From assembly GCA_002840905.1 (NCBI GenBank), contig PHDD01000004.1, positions 1 to 64,000 on the forward strand: a DNA stretch of 64,000 bases. Reading direction: 5' to 3'. Shown piece by piece: positions 19,771-28,906 of the stretch (within the stretch, counting starts at the first letter, position 1; every line of letters starts with the position of its first letter). The notes beneath the pieces were generated by a model. That model was not told the DNA's origin and ran no database searches. It saw only the letters and a program-made list of their open reading frames with translations. The position numbers were made by a program, and so were the translations under genes. Source of the stretch: Bacteroidetes bacterium HGW-Bacteroidetes-4 (GTDB taxonomy: Bacteria > Bacteroidota > Bacteroidia > Bacteroidales > SZUA-534).

Positions 19771-22700
19771 ATGATTTTTAAAAGATATCTATTGTTAGTT
19801 TTCCTGACTATCACAGCAGTTTTTGTGTTAAAAGCACAAACAGTTCCTAACCAATTAGCAAAAAACAAACCTCTGCATCAATTCAATTTCACTCTTTATA
19901 ATACCTCAAACATTCTACCCTCTAATTCTGTATTGCAAATAATTCAATCGAGCCAGGGATATATTTACATTAGCAGTTATGCGGGATTGATTCGCTTTGA
20001 TGGCAACCGCTTTGTAACGTTTAATAAAAAAAACACTGCGGAATTCAAATCGAACATTACGGGAAGTATAAAGGAAGACCATTTTGGAACCCTTTGGATA
20101 ACCACCCAGGGAAGTGGATTACTATCGTACAATGAGGGGAAATTTAAATCGCATGGTACCAATCAGGGAATCGAAAATATTTTCAGGGCAATTTACATCG
20201 ATTCGGCAAACAAAATTTGGTCAGCTTCACCCGAAAAAGGATGGTTTATTTACGACGGCCAACAATTTGAATTCCTGAAATGGCAAAAACCTTTGCAGGA
20301 TATTGAGGTCAGAACCATAGAAGAAGGAGCCGAAGGAGCAATTTATTTTGGAACCTTAGGCCATGGTATATTTGTGTTTAAAGATGGCAAACTAAATCAA
20401 ATTCCTCCTGATGACTACAACAATGCACTTTGGGTTTATACCATTTTTCGGTGTAAAAACAATCAGCTTTGGTTTGGAACCAGTCAGGGTTTGTTTTTAT
20501 TCGATGGAAAACAATTTAAACAACTCGATAGTCCAAATATTGCCACGGTTAACAGCATTACTCAGGATTCTACCGGAAAAATCTGGCTTGGAGCAAGTAG
20601 TGGCCTCTTTCAGATTGATCCGGAAACAATGAATGTGGAGCACATGGACAAAGATTTAGGCCTGCCCAACAGCTTTATTAACAGTCTTATAATCGATCAT
20701 GAAGGAAGCCTTTGGCTAACCAATTACAAAGGTGGTATTATTCAGCTTAAAGACGGTATGTTTAATAATTACCAGCAATCGATAGGACTTAGAGGAAAAG
20801 TTGTGAATTCCATTATAGAAGTGGAATCCGGACATTTCTTGATTGGTTTTGATAATGGGGCCATCGACCAAATTGAAAACGGCAGAATAAAACCATTTCA
20901 TACAAAACACGACCTTAGAAATTCGAGAATCCGACACATCCTAAAAGACAGTAAAAAGAATCTTTGGATATCGAGCTATAACGGGCTATTAAAAATTGAA
21001 CCCAACGGGAATGAGTATTTTTTTCATCAAAAAAATGGTTTTCCTTCAAGCAAAATTCGCCTGACTTATGAAGACTCCGAAAAAAACCTTTGGATTGGAA
21101 CCCGGAACCATGGACTGCTAAAAATGGATCACCAGGGAACCATTAAAATATTCGATAATTCAAGTGGATTTAATTCACTGCTGGTTATGTCGATTAACGA
21201 ATATAAGGGGAAAATTTATGTGGGAACCAACGACGGAGGACTTTATGTATTTAAAAACGATACGGTAATTCAAGTTTTGGATAAAACCAACGGACTGCCC
21301 TCGAACATTATTTTTAACACCTATATGGATGACGAAAATATGCTGTGGATAGCTATGAATGGCGGTCTTGCGCTTGTAAAAAACGACACTATCCGTCTTT
21401 TAACCTTAAAAGATGGATTGGAAGATGATTCTCCGTACGATGTACTGGAAGATAATTGGGGTAATTTATGGCTCCCCAGTGCTTCAGGAATAATGAAAAT
21501 AAATAAAAATGAAATCCTAACCCATTTTCATAACAATAAACAAAACCATATAAACTGTATTTTATATACTCAAAAAGACGGCATGCTGCACGAAGAGTGC
21601 AACGCCAATGCTTTATCATTAAAAGCATCTGATAGTTCTTTGCTTTTTCCAACCATTGAAGGAGTTGTTCAGGTAAATCCAGGCAAGAAAATTCAAAATA
21701 CTAAAGTACCTAATGTTATTATCGAAAACCTTTTTATCAATAATGAACCTGTAGATTTGCATCAGCCAATAATTATTCCACCCGGGAAAAACCGGCTCAC
21801 TTTTGAATTTACAGCATTAAGTCTAATAGAACCGCAGAGAAACCAATTCAAATACCAATTAGTTGGTTACGACGATCATTTTGTAGATGCCCGGGGAACC
21901 CGAACCGTATCGTTTACCAACCTGGCTCCCGGTTCATATACATTTAAAGTTATTGCATCAAACAATCAAGATGTATGGAATCACAAAGGCGATTCGTTAT
22001 ATTTTACCATTAAACCCCACTTTTTCCAAACTTATACCTTTTACGGATTGCTGAGCGTTTTTCTGCTGGGATTGGTTTTTTTAATCTATATACTCAGAGT
22101 ACGGCAATACAAATACCGCCAACAAGTACTCGAAGCCCTGGTAAAAAGGCGCACTCACCAGGTAATGTTAAAAAACAAAACACTGGAAGAACAAAAACAG
22201 GAAATACAAAGCCAGGCCGAAAAACTGGCTGAACAAAAAGAAGTGCTCGAAAAATTAAATTCCGATAAGGACAAGATGTTTTCCATAGTGGCTCACGATT
22301 TACGCAGCCCAATGGGTAACTTTAAAGCCATGCTCGAGAACCTTTCTAACAAACCGGAGTTGTACGACGATAATCGCCGGCAAAAGGTATTGCAGGCGTT
22401 AAATGAAATGGCAAAAAACACTTACGAATTACTCGAAAACCTTTTAAACTGGTCAAAAACCCAAATGGGAGTTATAAATTTCGAACCCGATGTAATTGAA
22501 ATTTTACCCATACTAAAAGATGTACTAAAACTGGCAGAACCTTTGGCTCAGAAAAAAAACATTGCCATTAAAATTAAAATTCCGTCCACCTTAACCGTTT
22601 ATGCCGATGCAAATATGGTACGCACCATTTTCAGGAACCTGATTATGAACGCCATAAAATTCACCGATATGCTTGGAAATATTGAAATTACAAGCACAAT

Positions 22701-22953
22701 TACCGAAAATTCGGTTCAGTTCAGTGTAATGGATAACGGCGTTGGATTAACACCACAAATTCAGGAAAAACTATTTACCAACAAATACCTTCAAACTTCG
22801 CTGGGTACCCATAACGAAAAAGGTAGTGGCTTAGGGCTATTACTTTGCAAAGAGTTTGTGTCAATTAATCGGGGTAATATCTGGGTCGAGAGTGTGTTTG
22901 GAAAAGGAACCACTTTTCACTTTACACTGCCCGACAAACCTGAGTCAGATTAA
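19771..22953 (+). CDS. two-component-propeller sensor histidine kinase
   Basis: A 1060-aa membrane kinase. A signal segment is followed by many Reg_prop repeats forming two periplasmic propellers (about 45-640, with repeated LWIGT/IWLG motifs), a Y_Y_Y domain (about 690-750), and one transmembrane helix (about 757-777). A coiled coil then leads into HisKA with FSIVAHDLRSP (phospho-acceptor His842) and a HATPase domain with DNGVGL and GSGLGL. Unlike classic hybrid two-component systems it stops after the ATPase, with no receiver or AraC domain, so it must pass phosphate to a separate regulator that is not adjacent. It is divergent from the DUF4249/TonB operon and may sense a related ligand. 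Confidence 0.9.
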   Translation: MIFKRYLLLVFLTITAVFVLKAQTVPNQLAKNKPLHQFNFTLYNTSNILPSNSVLQIIQSSQGYIYISSYAGLIRFDGNRFVTFNKKNTAEFKSNITGSIKEDHFGTLWITTQGSGLLSYNEGKFKSHGTNQGIENIFRAIYIDSANKIWSASPEKGWFIYDGQQFEFLKWQKPLQDIEVRTIEEGAEGAIYFGTLGHGIFVFKDGKLNQIPPDDYNNALWVYTIFRCKNNQLWFGTSQGLFLFDGKQFKQLDSPNIATVNSITQDSTGKIWLGASSGLFQIDPETMNVEHMDKDLGLPNSFINSLIIDHEGSLWLTNYKGGIIQLKDGMFNNYQQSIGLRGKVVNSIIEVESGHFLIGFDNGAIDQIENGRIKPFHTKHDLRNSRIRHILKDSKKNLWISSYNGLLKIEPNGNEYFFHQKNGFPSSKIRLTYEDSEKNLWIGTRNHGLLKMDHQGTIKIFDNSSGFNSLLVMSINEYKGKIYVGTNDGGLYVFKNDTVIQVLDKTNGLPSNIIFNTYMDDENMLWIAMNGGLALVKNDTIRLLTLKDGLEDDSPYDVLEDNWGNLWLPSASGIMKINKNEILTHFHNNKQNHINCILYTQKDGMLHEECNANALSLKASDSSLLFPTIEGVVQVNPGKKIQNTKVPNVIIENLFINNEPVDLHQPIIIPPGKNRLTFEFTALSLIEPQRNQFKYQLVGYDDHFVDARGTRTVSFTNLAPGSYTFKVIASNNQDVWNHKGDSLYFTIKPHFFQTYTFYGLLSVFLLGLVFLIYILRVRQYKYRQQVLEALVKRRTHQVMLKNKTLEEQKQEIQSQAEKLAEQKEVLEKLNSDKDKMFSIVAHDLRSPMGNFKAMLENLSNKPELYDDNRRQKVLQALNEMAKNTYELLENLLNWSKTQMGVINFEPDVIEILPILKDVLKLAEPLAQKKNIAIKIKIPSTLTVYADANMVRTIFRNLIMNAIKFTDMLGNIEITSTITENSVQFSVMDNGVGLTPQIQEKLFTNKYLQTSLGTHNEKGSGLGLLLCKEFVSINRGNIWVESVFGKGTTFHFTLPDKPESD

Positions 22954-22965
22954 CACTTCAGGTTT
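22936..22965. terminator. possible hairpin at convergent gene ends
   Basis: AAACCTGA (22936-22943) pairs with TCAGGTTT (22958-22965) across a 14-nt loop spanning the stop codon of the kinase gene and the end of the pseudouridine synthase gene. There is no long U-run, so termination is only suggested. Confidence 0.4.
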
Positions 22966-23863
22966 ATTCATTCGGTTTTTCACCAGTTTTGTAACGACCT
23001 TGCTCCTTTATTAAAAAAGCAGAAAATTTATGCGGAAGTTCAAGCGAAAAACTTAATTTTTGATTTGAGACTGGATGCGTAAAACTCAATTCCAGAGCAG
23101 CCAAAAACAGGCCCTTACCTTTTAAAACCGGTAAGCCTTTGGTATAAAGTTTATCGCCTAAAATAGGATGTCCCAGGCTACTTAAATGAATACGCAACTG
23201 ATGCGTTCGACCGGTATACGGAATAAGCTTTACCAGCGATATTTTTTGATATTTCACCGAATCAATTTGCTGAATAACTTCATACTCGGTAAAAGCTTCC
23301 TTTGAACCTATCGGAAAATTAATATTCCCTTTTACTGTTAATGCACCGGCCACAATCGCAAAATATGTCTTGTGTACACTTTTCTGTTCAAACTGGTTTC
23401 CCAAATGTATGCGGGCCGAAGCTGTTTTTGCTATCAGTAATAAACCACTGGTTTGGTTATCGAGCCTATGAACTGCACGTGGTTTTTCTAAAGCATCTGT
23501 ATGTGCCGATTTTTTTAAATTGAATGGCAAGGCATTTTCAATGGTTCTGAAATAATTACCGCTCACGCCAATACCTGCCGGTTTATTAATAACTGCCAGG
23601 AAATCGTCTTCATAAACCACCTGTAGTTTTAGCTCAAAAATCTTTTGTGAAACAGGTTCAGGTGGTAAAAAACTTACTTTATCGCCAGTGTTTACAAAAC
23701 GACTTCCTTCGGCAGAATTCCCATTCAATAAAATGCGTCCACTTTTTATGGCTTTTTTTGCTCCATTTCGTGACAAAACCGCAGGAACAAACTGAATCAA
23801 ATAATCGAGCAAACGTAAAGACGCTGCACTTTCATGAACAATATATTCCTGCATTTCATTCAA
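22964..23863 (-). CDS. RluA-family pseudouridine synthase
   Basis: A 299-aa RNA pseudouridine synthase. An S4-like RNA-binding segment (about 20-70, RNGAKKAIKSGRILLNG) precedes the catalytic domain with HRLDNQTSGLLLIAK, in which the Asp is the catalytic nucleophile. The start may be Met1 or Met4. It follows the glycogen-binding-like repeat lipoprotein by 18 bp and probably shares its transcript, though the two functions appear unrelated. The target uridine (rRNA or tRNA) cannot be assigned from sequence. Confidence 0.9.
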   Translation of the reverse strand: MNEMQEYIVHESAASLRLLDYLIQFVPAVLSRNGAKKAIKSGRILLNGNSAEGSRFVNTGDKVSFLPPEPVSQKIFELKLQVVYEDDFLAVINKPAGIGVSGNYFRTIENALPFNLKKSAHTDALEKPRAVHRLDNQTSGLLLIAKTASARIHLGNQFEQKSVHKTYFAIVAGALTVKGNINFPIGSKEAFTEYEVIQQIDSVKYQKISLVKLIPYTGRTHQLRIHLSSLGHPILGDKLYTKGLPVLKGKGLFLAALELSFTHPVSNQKLSFSLELPHKFSAFLIKEQGRYKTGEKPNE

Positions 23864-23881
23864 TTCTTCTTATTCAAATAG

Positions 23882-25549
23882 TTATTTATCTTCCCAACCC
23901 TTAATTTCAATAGCTAATTCTTTGGCCTGACCGGTATAATACCGGTTGGGCGCAAAATTACCATTTACCTTTGACTCGCCGGTTCGCCAGCTTCCACGGG
24001 TTATCTTAAAACCTGAAGCCAGCCAACGCAAAGGAACCTGAATGGTGTAAGTTCCCCGTTTGTCTTTGGTAAAGGTAAAATTAGCATCGCCCGGATTCCA
24101 GCCGTTAAATAAACCAGACAGATAAAGCACATCGTTAACCGGAGTATAATCAGGATAAGAAACTATATTCAGGGTTATCAATGGCTCCTTATCACTAAAA
24201 TTATCGTTCCAGGCAATAACTTTCAGAAAAATGGTATCGTTACAGGTTTGCTGGAAAAACCTGGGTTTCACAAAATTTCCCAGCGCATCGACCTCCTGAG
24301 TAACATGATTGCCCCGGGTAATTACATAGCCTCCACTTAATTTGCTGCGTTTTACCCTTAAGGAGTAATTCCCTTGAATATTCTGTGTAAAAGCAAACCC
24401 CGGTTGTTTTTCACCGGCAAAAAATTCAAACTGGTCCAAAAATAGTTCACTGTTTTCGGGAGTATTTTCCGGAATTTCATTTAAAACAACACACACATAG
24501 GGGTTAATTTGCTTTTGCAAATCAATCCAGCTTTCTACGGTAATAAACAGGGTATCTACTTCATCGTAATTATAATCCTGATTGGGCAATTTGTTCCCAC
24601 ATGCATCGGCAAATTCAGTTTCCCAGCTACCCCGGGTAATTTTAAACGACAAGCCATAGCGCTCTCTGGGAATGCTTAATTGAAGTAAACCCTCACGATT
24701 ATTTATAAACCGATAATTTTTATCGCCCGGATTCCAATTGTTGAAATTTCCGACCAGGTAAACATGATCGTAAGCCGGTGTATTTTCAGGAATTGATTGC
24801 AGGATAAAAGTCACAAGGTTGAGATTCGGATCGGCCAAATCAATCCAATTGTCAATGGCTACAAATACAGAATCGCCCCTTCGGAAATCGAGGATACGTG
24901 GTTCCATTTCGCGACCAAATTTATCAGCTTCAGCCTCGTTCAAATCGTCACGAATAAATTTATAGGTTAATAAACCGCTGGCGTTTCCACTCCACGATAT
25001 TCGCGGAACGGTAACATTGTACCAGTTTTTTGTTTCATCTTTTTTCAGAATGTAAGCTGCATCATGTCCCGGATTCCATGCATTAAAACTGCCTGCAATT
25101 CTGATGGTATCGTTTTTAGGTGTGTTGGCTGGTATTTGCATAACCACAATAGTAACCGAATCACAATTTAAAGGATCCAAATCGTTCCAGCTTTCAATAA
25201 AATGGTTTAAGGTGTCGCGGGTACGTCCCGAAAAAAAACGGTTCTCGGTTTGGTTTCCACAGCGATCAGTTTCTACTGTTGTCCAGTCACCACGCGTAAA
25301 TTTATATTCAACCTTTCCTAAAGTCTGGGGCAACTGAATCGAATAGGTTCCATCGGTATTCAAGTCAAGTTGAAAGCGCGGATCGCCCGGATCCCAGCGA
25401 TTAAAATTACCGGCAACATAAATGGCAGTTCCTTTAGGTGTATTGGCCGGCACCTCGTCAATTTTCAGTACCACCTTATTGCACGACAACAAGCCCTGCA
25501 ATAGCAGAAAAAAAACCGACCACTTAATATAAAAATATCTGTTATTCAT
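23882..25549 (-). CDS. lipoprotein with five tandem glycogen-binding-like (AMPK/CBM48-type) repeats
   Basis: A 555-aa lipoprotein (signal to LLSC, Cys23) that is almost nothing but five repeats of about 100 residues: about 25-125, 132-239, 244-344, 351-449 and 457-554. Each has P.NTP, then GNFN.WNPGD, then a KFTRG.W or KITRG.W strand and a closing W.DL. The core resembles the early-set carbohydrate-binding domain of AMPK-beta/CBM48. Repeat 4 has lost GNFNxWNPGD (LFLDQFEFFAGEKQPG instead), though its TRGNH strand remains. No enzyme domain is present. Likely a surface glucan binder; glycogen genes lie about 7 kb away, but the link is inference. Confidence 0.8.
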   Translation of the reverse strand: MNNRYFYIKWSVFFLLLQGLLSCNKVVLKIDEVPANTPKGTAIYVAGNFNRWDPGDPRFQLDLNTDGTYSIQLPQTLGKVEYKFTRGDWTTVETDRCGNQTENRFFSGRTRDTLNHFIESWNDLDPLNCDSVTIVVMQIPANTPKNDTIRIAGSFNAWNPGHDAAYILKKDETKNWYNVTVPRISWSGNASGLLTYKFIRDDLNEAEADKFGREMEPRILDFRRGDSVFVAIDNWIDLADPNLNLVTFILQSIPENTPAYDHVYLVGNFNNWNPGDKNYRFINNREGLLQLSIPRERYGLSFKITRGSWETEFADACGNKLPNQDYNYDEVDTLFITVESWIDLQKQINPYVCVVLNEIPENTPENSELFLDQFEFFAGEKQPGFAFTQNIQGNYSLRVKRSKLSGGYVITRGNHVTQEVDALGNFVKPRFFQQTCNDTIFLKVIAWNDNFSDKEPLITLNIVSYPDYTPVNDVLYLSGLFNGWNPGDANFTFTKDKRGTYTIQVPLRWLASGFKITRGSWRTGESKVNGNFAPNRYYTGQAKELAIEIKGWEDK

Positions 25550-25646
25550 AGTATAATCTCAAATTAATCTTTCGATGTTTCCCTTTTCGGCCTGATTCAC
25601 AATGTGCTTTTGAACGATTCTGTTTATTATATTCAAGCATCAATTT

Positions 25647-26423
25647 CTAACGTTCCATCCAGTTTAAGAATTCAGCAACTTTTACCCGGCTTACTAAAAC
25701 TTCTGAGTCGGCATCAGGTTGTAAATCAATTTTTAGCCGGCTGTTAAAGTAGCGATGTACTTTAATTATGGCATTTTTATGACATAAAAAACTGCGGTTC
25801 AAGCGATAAAACAACATGGGGTCAAGCATCGAAACCAATTGCTCGATGGAATAATCGATAACATAACGTTTTTTTTCGTTTGTCATTAAAAGTACCTCAT
25901 TATCTTCTGCATAAAAATAAGCCACTTTGGTAACCGGAATAAACTTATACTGATCTCCTATCTTAACCAGCATTCGGCTTTTAAAGGGTTGCGGCATTTT
26001 TACCAAAGCCAGAAGGTTCTCGAGCTGAGTGTTCGATAAAAGTTGTTCTTTTCCTGAAAACTGTACTTTCAAAGCCTCTAGTTTATCCAAAGCACTGTTT
26101 AACGCATTTTGTTCAATGGGTTTCAATAAATAATCGATGCTGTTAACTTTAAAAGCCTCAATGGCATAGGTGTCGTAAGCCGTAGTAAAAATTACCGGAG
26201 CCTTAACTTTTATTTGCTTAAAAATATCAAAACTCAAACCATCAGCCAATTGAATGTCGCAAAAAACTACGTCGGGTGCTTCATTAGTATTAAACCAGGC
26301 TATGGAATCTTCAACCGATTCAAGGCAATTGATCACTGAAAATTCTTTACCGGTGTTTTGCAGTAATCGTTGCATTTCGTTTTGAGCAAAAGGTTCGTCT
26401 TCAATAATTAATACATGTAACAT
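25647..26423 (-). CDS. LytTR-type response regulator
   Basis: A 258-aa LytR/AlgR-family regulator. The receiver domain has IIEDEP with phospho-acceptor Asp56 (VVFCDIQL), a T-T-A motif (FTTAYDT) and K102 in LLKP. The C-terminal LytTR DNA-binding domain covers about 150-255. It overlaps the sensor kinase gene by one base (ATGA), so the two are a cognate pair. A set of 21-bp spaced direct repeats upstream of the small secreted protein gene at 27979 is a candidate target. Confidence 0.93.
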   Translation of the reverse strand: MLHVLIIEDEPFAQNEMQRLLQNTGKEFSVINCLESVEDSIAWFNTNEAPDVVFCDIQLADGLSFDIFKQIKVKAPVIFTTAYDTYAIEAFKVNSIDYLLKPIEQNALNSALDKLEALKVQFSGKEQLLSNTQLENLLALVKMPQPFKSRMLVKIGDQYKFIPVTKVAYFYAEDNEVLLMTNEKKRYVIDYSIEQLVSMLDPMLFYRLNRSFLCHKNAIIKVHRYFNSRLKIDLQPDADSEVLVSRVKVAEFLNWMER

Positions 26424-27487
26424 CAGGTATCAATTTTAGTTTTTTCTGATGGATGAATCAAAGGAATATCGACTTTAAAAGTTTGTTCACTTTTTTCAAT
26501 CTGCATATTTTTTTCAGTTAAAAAGCGGTAACGGCTTTCAATATTATTTAGTCCCTGTCCCGACGAATAGCCCTCGGCCTGTTTCATTTGCAAGTTATTG
26601 GTAACTGAAATCCAACCATCGTTGGCCACAAGGGAAATATGTAAAGGTTTTTTTGAGCTGATAATGTTGTGTTTAACTGCATTCTCAACCAAAATCTGTA
26701 AGGTCATAGGTGCAATCAGCATTTGTTCCTGTTCGGGAGCAATGGTACGCTTAAAGTGAATTCGATCAGTAAAGCGCAAACTCAAAAGAAATTCGTAAGC
26801 ATCAATAAATTCCAATTCCTGTTTCAGTGTAACCAGTTCGTTGTTGCTATTCTCCAATACGTAACGGTAAACCTGCGATAATTGTCGGATGTATTTCGCT
26901 GCGGCATCAACATCATGATACATAAGCGACGAAAGGGTATTCAAACTATTGAATAAAAAATGCGGATTCACTTGATTCTGAAGGGCTTCAAATCTCGATT
27001 CGGCATTTTCCTTTTTAAAACGCTCCAACTCGGCCAATGAATATCGCCATTCAAATAATAAAAAAGAACCCAGATTTAATACATTGTAAATAAAAGTTAC
27101 CAAAACCACTGTAGCAATTAATACCAGTTCATCGGTAAATACTACCAGTGTATTGTTATAAAATATCCACAAAAGAATCCATCGCAAAACAATAAACAAA
27201 GTAAAAATTGTAACGGATTCGAGACCCAACTGAACGAAAAAGCGTTTTAAAATTGAATTCTGCCACCTTAGTTTTTTATTGAGCCACAGCTCAATAAAAT
27301 AAAACAGGTACAGCGCCAGCAGCGATAAAATAACCGCATATATGTATCCAAAATAAGGCTGAAAAATGGCGTAGTTTTTATAAAGCAAACCAAAAATAAC
27401 ATCGGAAAAAAACTTAAAAAGAATACCGACAAGCAGGGCTGCCGATATTCTTGTTTTTGAGTTTTTTATTATCGATTGATATTCCAT
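26423..27487 (-). CDS. LytS/YehU-type sensor histidine kinase
   Basis: A 354-aa kinase with several hydrophobic helices (about 15-35, 45-66, 90-110, 120-143). It then has the His_kinase domain NPHFLFNSLN (phospho-His176) and a short HATPase domain (LVENAVKHN, SGQGLNNIESRY). No extracytoplasmic sensor domain is visible, so the signal is probably membrane-borne. It is stop-start coupled to the LytTR regulator. Confidence 0.92.
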   Translation of the reverse strand: MEYQSIIKNSKTRISAALLVGILFKFFSDVIFGLLYKNYAIFQPYFGYIYAVILSLLALYLFYFIELWLNKKLRWQNSILKRFFVQLGLESVTIFTLFIVLRWILLWIFYNNTLVVFTDELVLIATVVLVTFIYNVLNLGSFLLFEWRYSLAELERFKKENAESRFEALQNQVNPHFLFNSLNTLSSLMYHDVDAAAKYIRQLSQVYRYVLENSNNELVTLKQELEFIDAYEFLLSLRFTDRIHFKRTIAPEQEQMLIAPMTLQILVENAVKHNIISSKKPLHISLVANDGWISVTNNLQMKQAEGYSSGQGLNNIESRYRFLTEKNMQIEKSEQTFKVDIPLIHPSEKTKIDT

Positions 27488-27550
27488 TGGTTTCGTTTAA
27501 TAATTGTTTGCTAATTTAAGTATTAAATATTTTTTAAAAAGTGCTTTCAC

Positions 27551-27979
27551 TTATTGTTTGTCGTTCACCATTACTATGGTATTTTCAGAAACCGGTTCCT
27601 GAGCTGTAAAAATTGCCTGAGGAATTGTTAAAGTACCCTTATCGGTAACTTTTACCAGTTCGGAACAGGCCAGTTGGTTATTGCAAACAACATTGAAAGT
27701 AAGTTGTCCGGCCGGAAGGTTTTTGGCATCGTAAGTAACTTTTAGCATACCATCGGTTTTAAAAGTTTTGCCATGCAGGCGCTGTCCGTTTTCGCCATAA
27801 ACTATAACCTTAATTTTTTGGTTATTGGTGTCGAGGTAACGAACAATCACCTGATTGTTGGCATTTAACTGCACATCGGCTTTACATGTGGGTTGATTCA
27901 CTATTTTTGTAGTCTGGGCATTTAAACTTACTAAAGTCATTGCCACTGCGGTCAGGGTTAAAAAAAGTTTTGTTTTCAT
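27551..27979 (-). CDS. small secreted beta-rich protein, unknown function
   Basis: A 142-aa protein with a clear signal peptide (MKTKLFLTLTAVAMTLVSLNAQ). The mature part is a single beta-sandwich-like domain with strands such as VIVRYLDTNNQKIKVIVYGENG and LTFNVVCNN, and two or three cysteines. No family was recognised; the fold hints at the T9SS sorting or Ig-like class but lacks the usual YPNP motif. It precedes the LytS/LytTR genes on the same strand, separated by 63 bp. It has its own promoter and three upstream direct repeats, so it is a likely output of that two-component system. Confidence 0.7.
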   Translation of the reverse strand: MKTKLFLTLTAVAMTLVSLNAQTTKIVNQPTCKADVQLNANNQVIVRYLDTNNQKIKVIVYGENGQRLHGKTFKTDGMLKVTYDAKNLPAGQLTFNVVCNNQLACSELVKVTDKGTLTIPQAIFTAQEPVSENTIVMVNDKQ

Positions 27980-28022
27980 CGTACAAGGTTTTAACTGTTA
28001 ATAAAAAGTTTTAATTACAATT

Positions 28023-28053
28023 CAAAAATAGTGTCGTATTAATTGATATTAAA
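28023..28053 (-). promoter_or_regulatory. promoter of the small secreted protein gene
   Basis: On the minus strand there is an exact Bacteroidota -7 element TAttTTTG (28023-28030). A -33-like TTTA lies at 28050-28053 with a 19-bp spacer (consensus TTTG, one mismatch). The start codon is 44 bp downstream. Confidence 0.55.
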
Positions 28054-28062
28054 TACATTAAC

Positions 28063-28112
28063 GGTGAACTTTATTTTTAGGCAGGTGAACTTTAATACAC
28101 CGATTGTGAACT
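28063..28112. promoter_or_regulatory. three 21-bp spaced direct repeats, candidate LytTR sites
   Basis: GTGAACT occurs at 28064-28070, 28085-28091 and 28106-28112, an exact 21-bp period. The first two copies extend to GGTGAACTTTA; the third is TTGTGAACTGC. LytTR proteins bind paired imperfect 9-10-bp direct repeats about two helical turns apart. The array begins 10 bp upstream of the -33 element of the minus-strand promoter, a usual activator position. Binding by the neighbouring regulator is inference. Confidence 0.55.
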
Positions 28113-28144
28113 GCAGCCGGGTTTTCATTTATACAAACTTTACT

Positions 28145-28152
28145 TAGCTTTG
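28145..28152 (+). promoter_or_regulatory. -7 promoter element of the acyltransferase gene
   Basis: TAgcTTTG matches the Bacteroidota -7 consensus, 31 bp before the ATG. No good -33 TTTG was seen. Confidence 0.45.
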
Positions 28153-28183
28153 TAAGTAGCAAAAACAAGCTTAAACCAAAAGC

Positions 28184-28906
28184 ATGAAGTATCTGATTGC
28201 ATTTTTCCGATTTATACTATTGGCCTTTTTTACTACATTTTGGTGGATTTTGGGAATGATTTGCTTTTACCTGAGCCGAAACCGCTTAAAAACCAGTGAG
28301 CGAATGGTAAAACAATGGGCAAAAACTGCACTTAAACTGCTTTCTGTAAAAATCGATTTTTATGGCGAATTGCCTTTGGTTCCTGTAATAGTTATGGCGA
28401 ATCACCGGAGTTACCTCGATGTAATGCTCATATTATCGATGCACCCGGCAGCCATTGTAGGTAAGAAAGAACTGAGCCGCTGGCCGGTAATTGGACAGGC
28501 TGTTGAAGTAGCCCGAATGATTCTGGTTGACCGAAGTAATGCAAAAAGTCTGATGCACACCATGGCGCTCATTGGAAAAGAAGTGAAAAATGGAAATTCC
28601 GTCATTGTTTTTCCTGAGGGAACCACCTACCCCGGACCGTTGACCGGAAATTTTAAAGGGGGAACTTTTGCCGTTGCCGTACAACATCAGGTTCCGGTAT
28701 TACCCTGCGCCATTCATTTAACCGATGTAAACGATGCCTGGATTGGTGAGGATCCTTTTCTCTTTCACTTTCTCAGACAAATGGGAAAACGTAAAACCCA
28801 GGTAAAAATGTGGTTTGGAGAGCCTGTTTTAGCCAAGGATGCACACCAACTAATTGACCGCATTAAAAATACCATCGACCAAAAATTGAATGAGTTTGCC
28901 CTATAA
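28184..28906 (+). CDS. 1-acyl-sn-glycerol-3-phosphate acyltransferase (PlsC family)
   Basis: A 240-aa membrane-bound acyltransferase. An N-terminal hydrophobic helix (about 5-30) is followed by the catalytic block NHRSYLD (His74, Asp79) and the substrate-binding FPEGTTYPG motif. It transfers an acyl chain to lysophosphatidate or a related acceptor in phospholipid synthesis. It is monocistronic and convergent with the broken S41 peptidase gene, whose stop codon follows directly. The family also contains ornithine-lipid acyltransferases, so the acceptor is not certain. Confidence 0.88.
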   Translation: MKYLIAFFRFILLAFFTTFWWILGMICFYLSRNRLKTSERMVKQWAKTALKLLSVKIDFYGELPLVPVIVMANHRSYLDVMLILSMHPAAIVGKKELSRWPVIGQAVEVARMILVDRSNAKSLMHTMALIGKEVKNGNSVIVFPEGTTYPGPLTGNFKGGTFAVAVQHQVPVLPCAIHLTDVNDAWIGEDPFLFHFLRQMGKRKTQVKMWFGEPVLAKDAHQLIDRIKNTIDQKLNEFAL

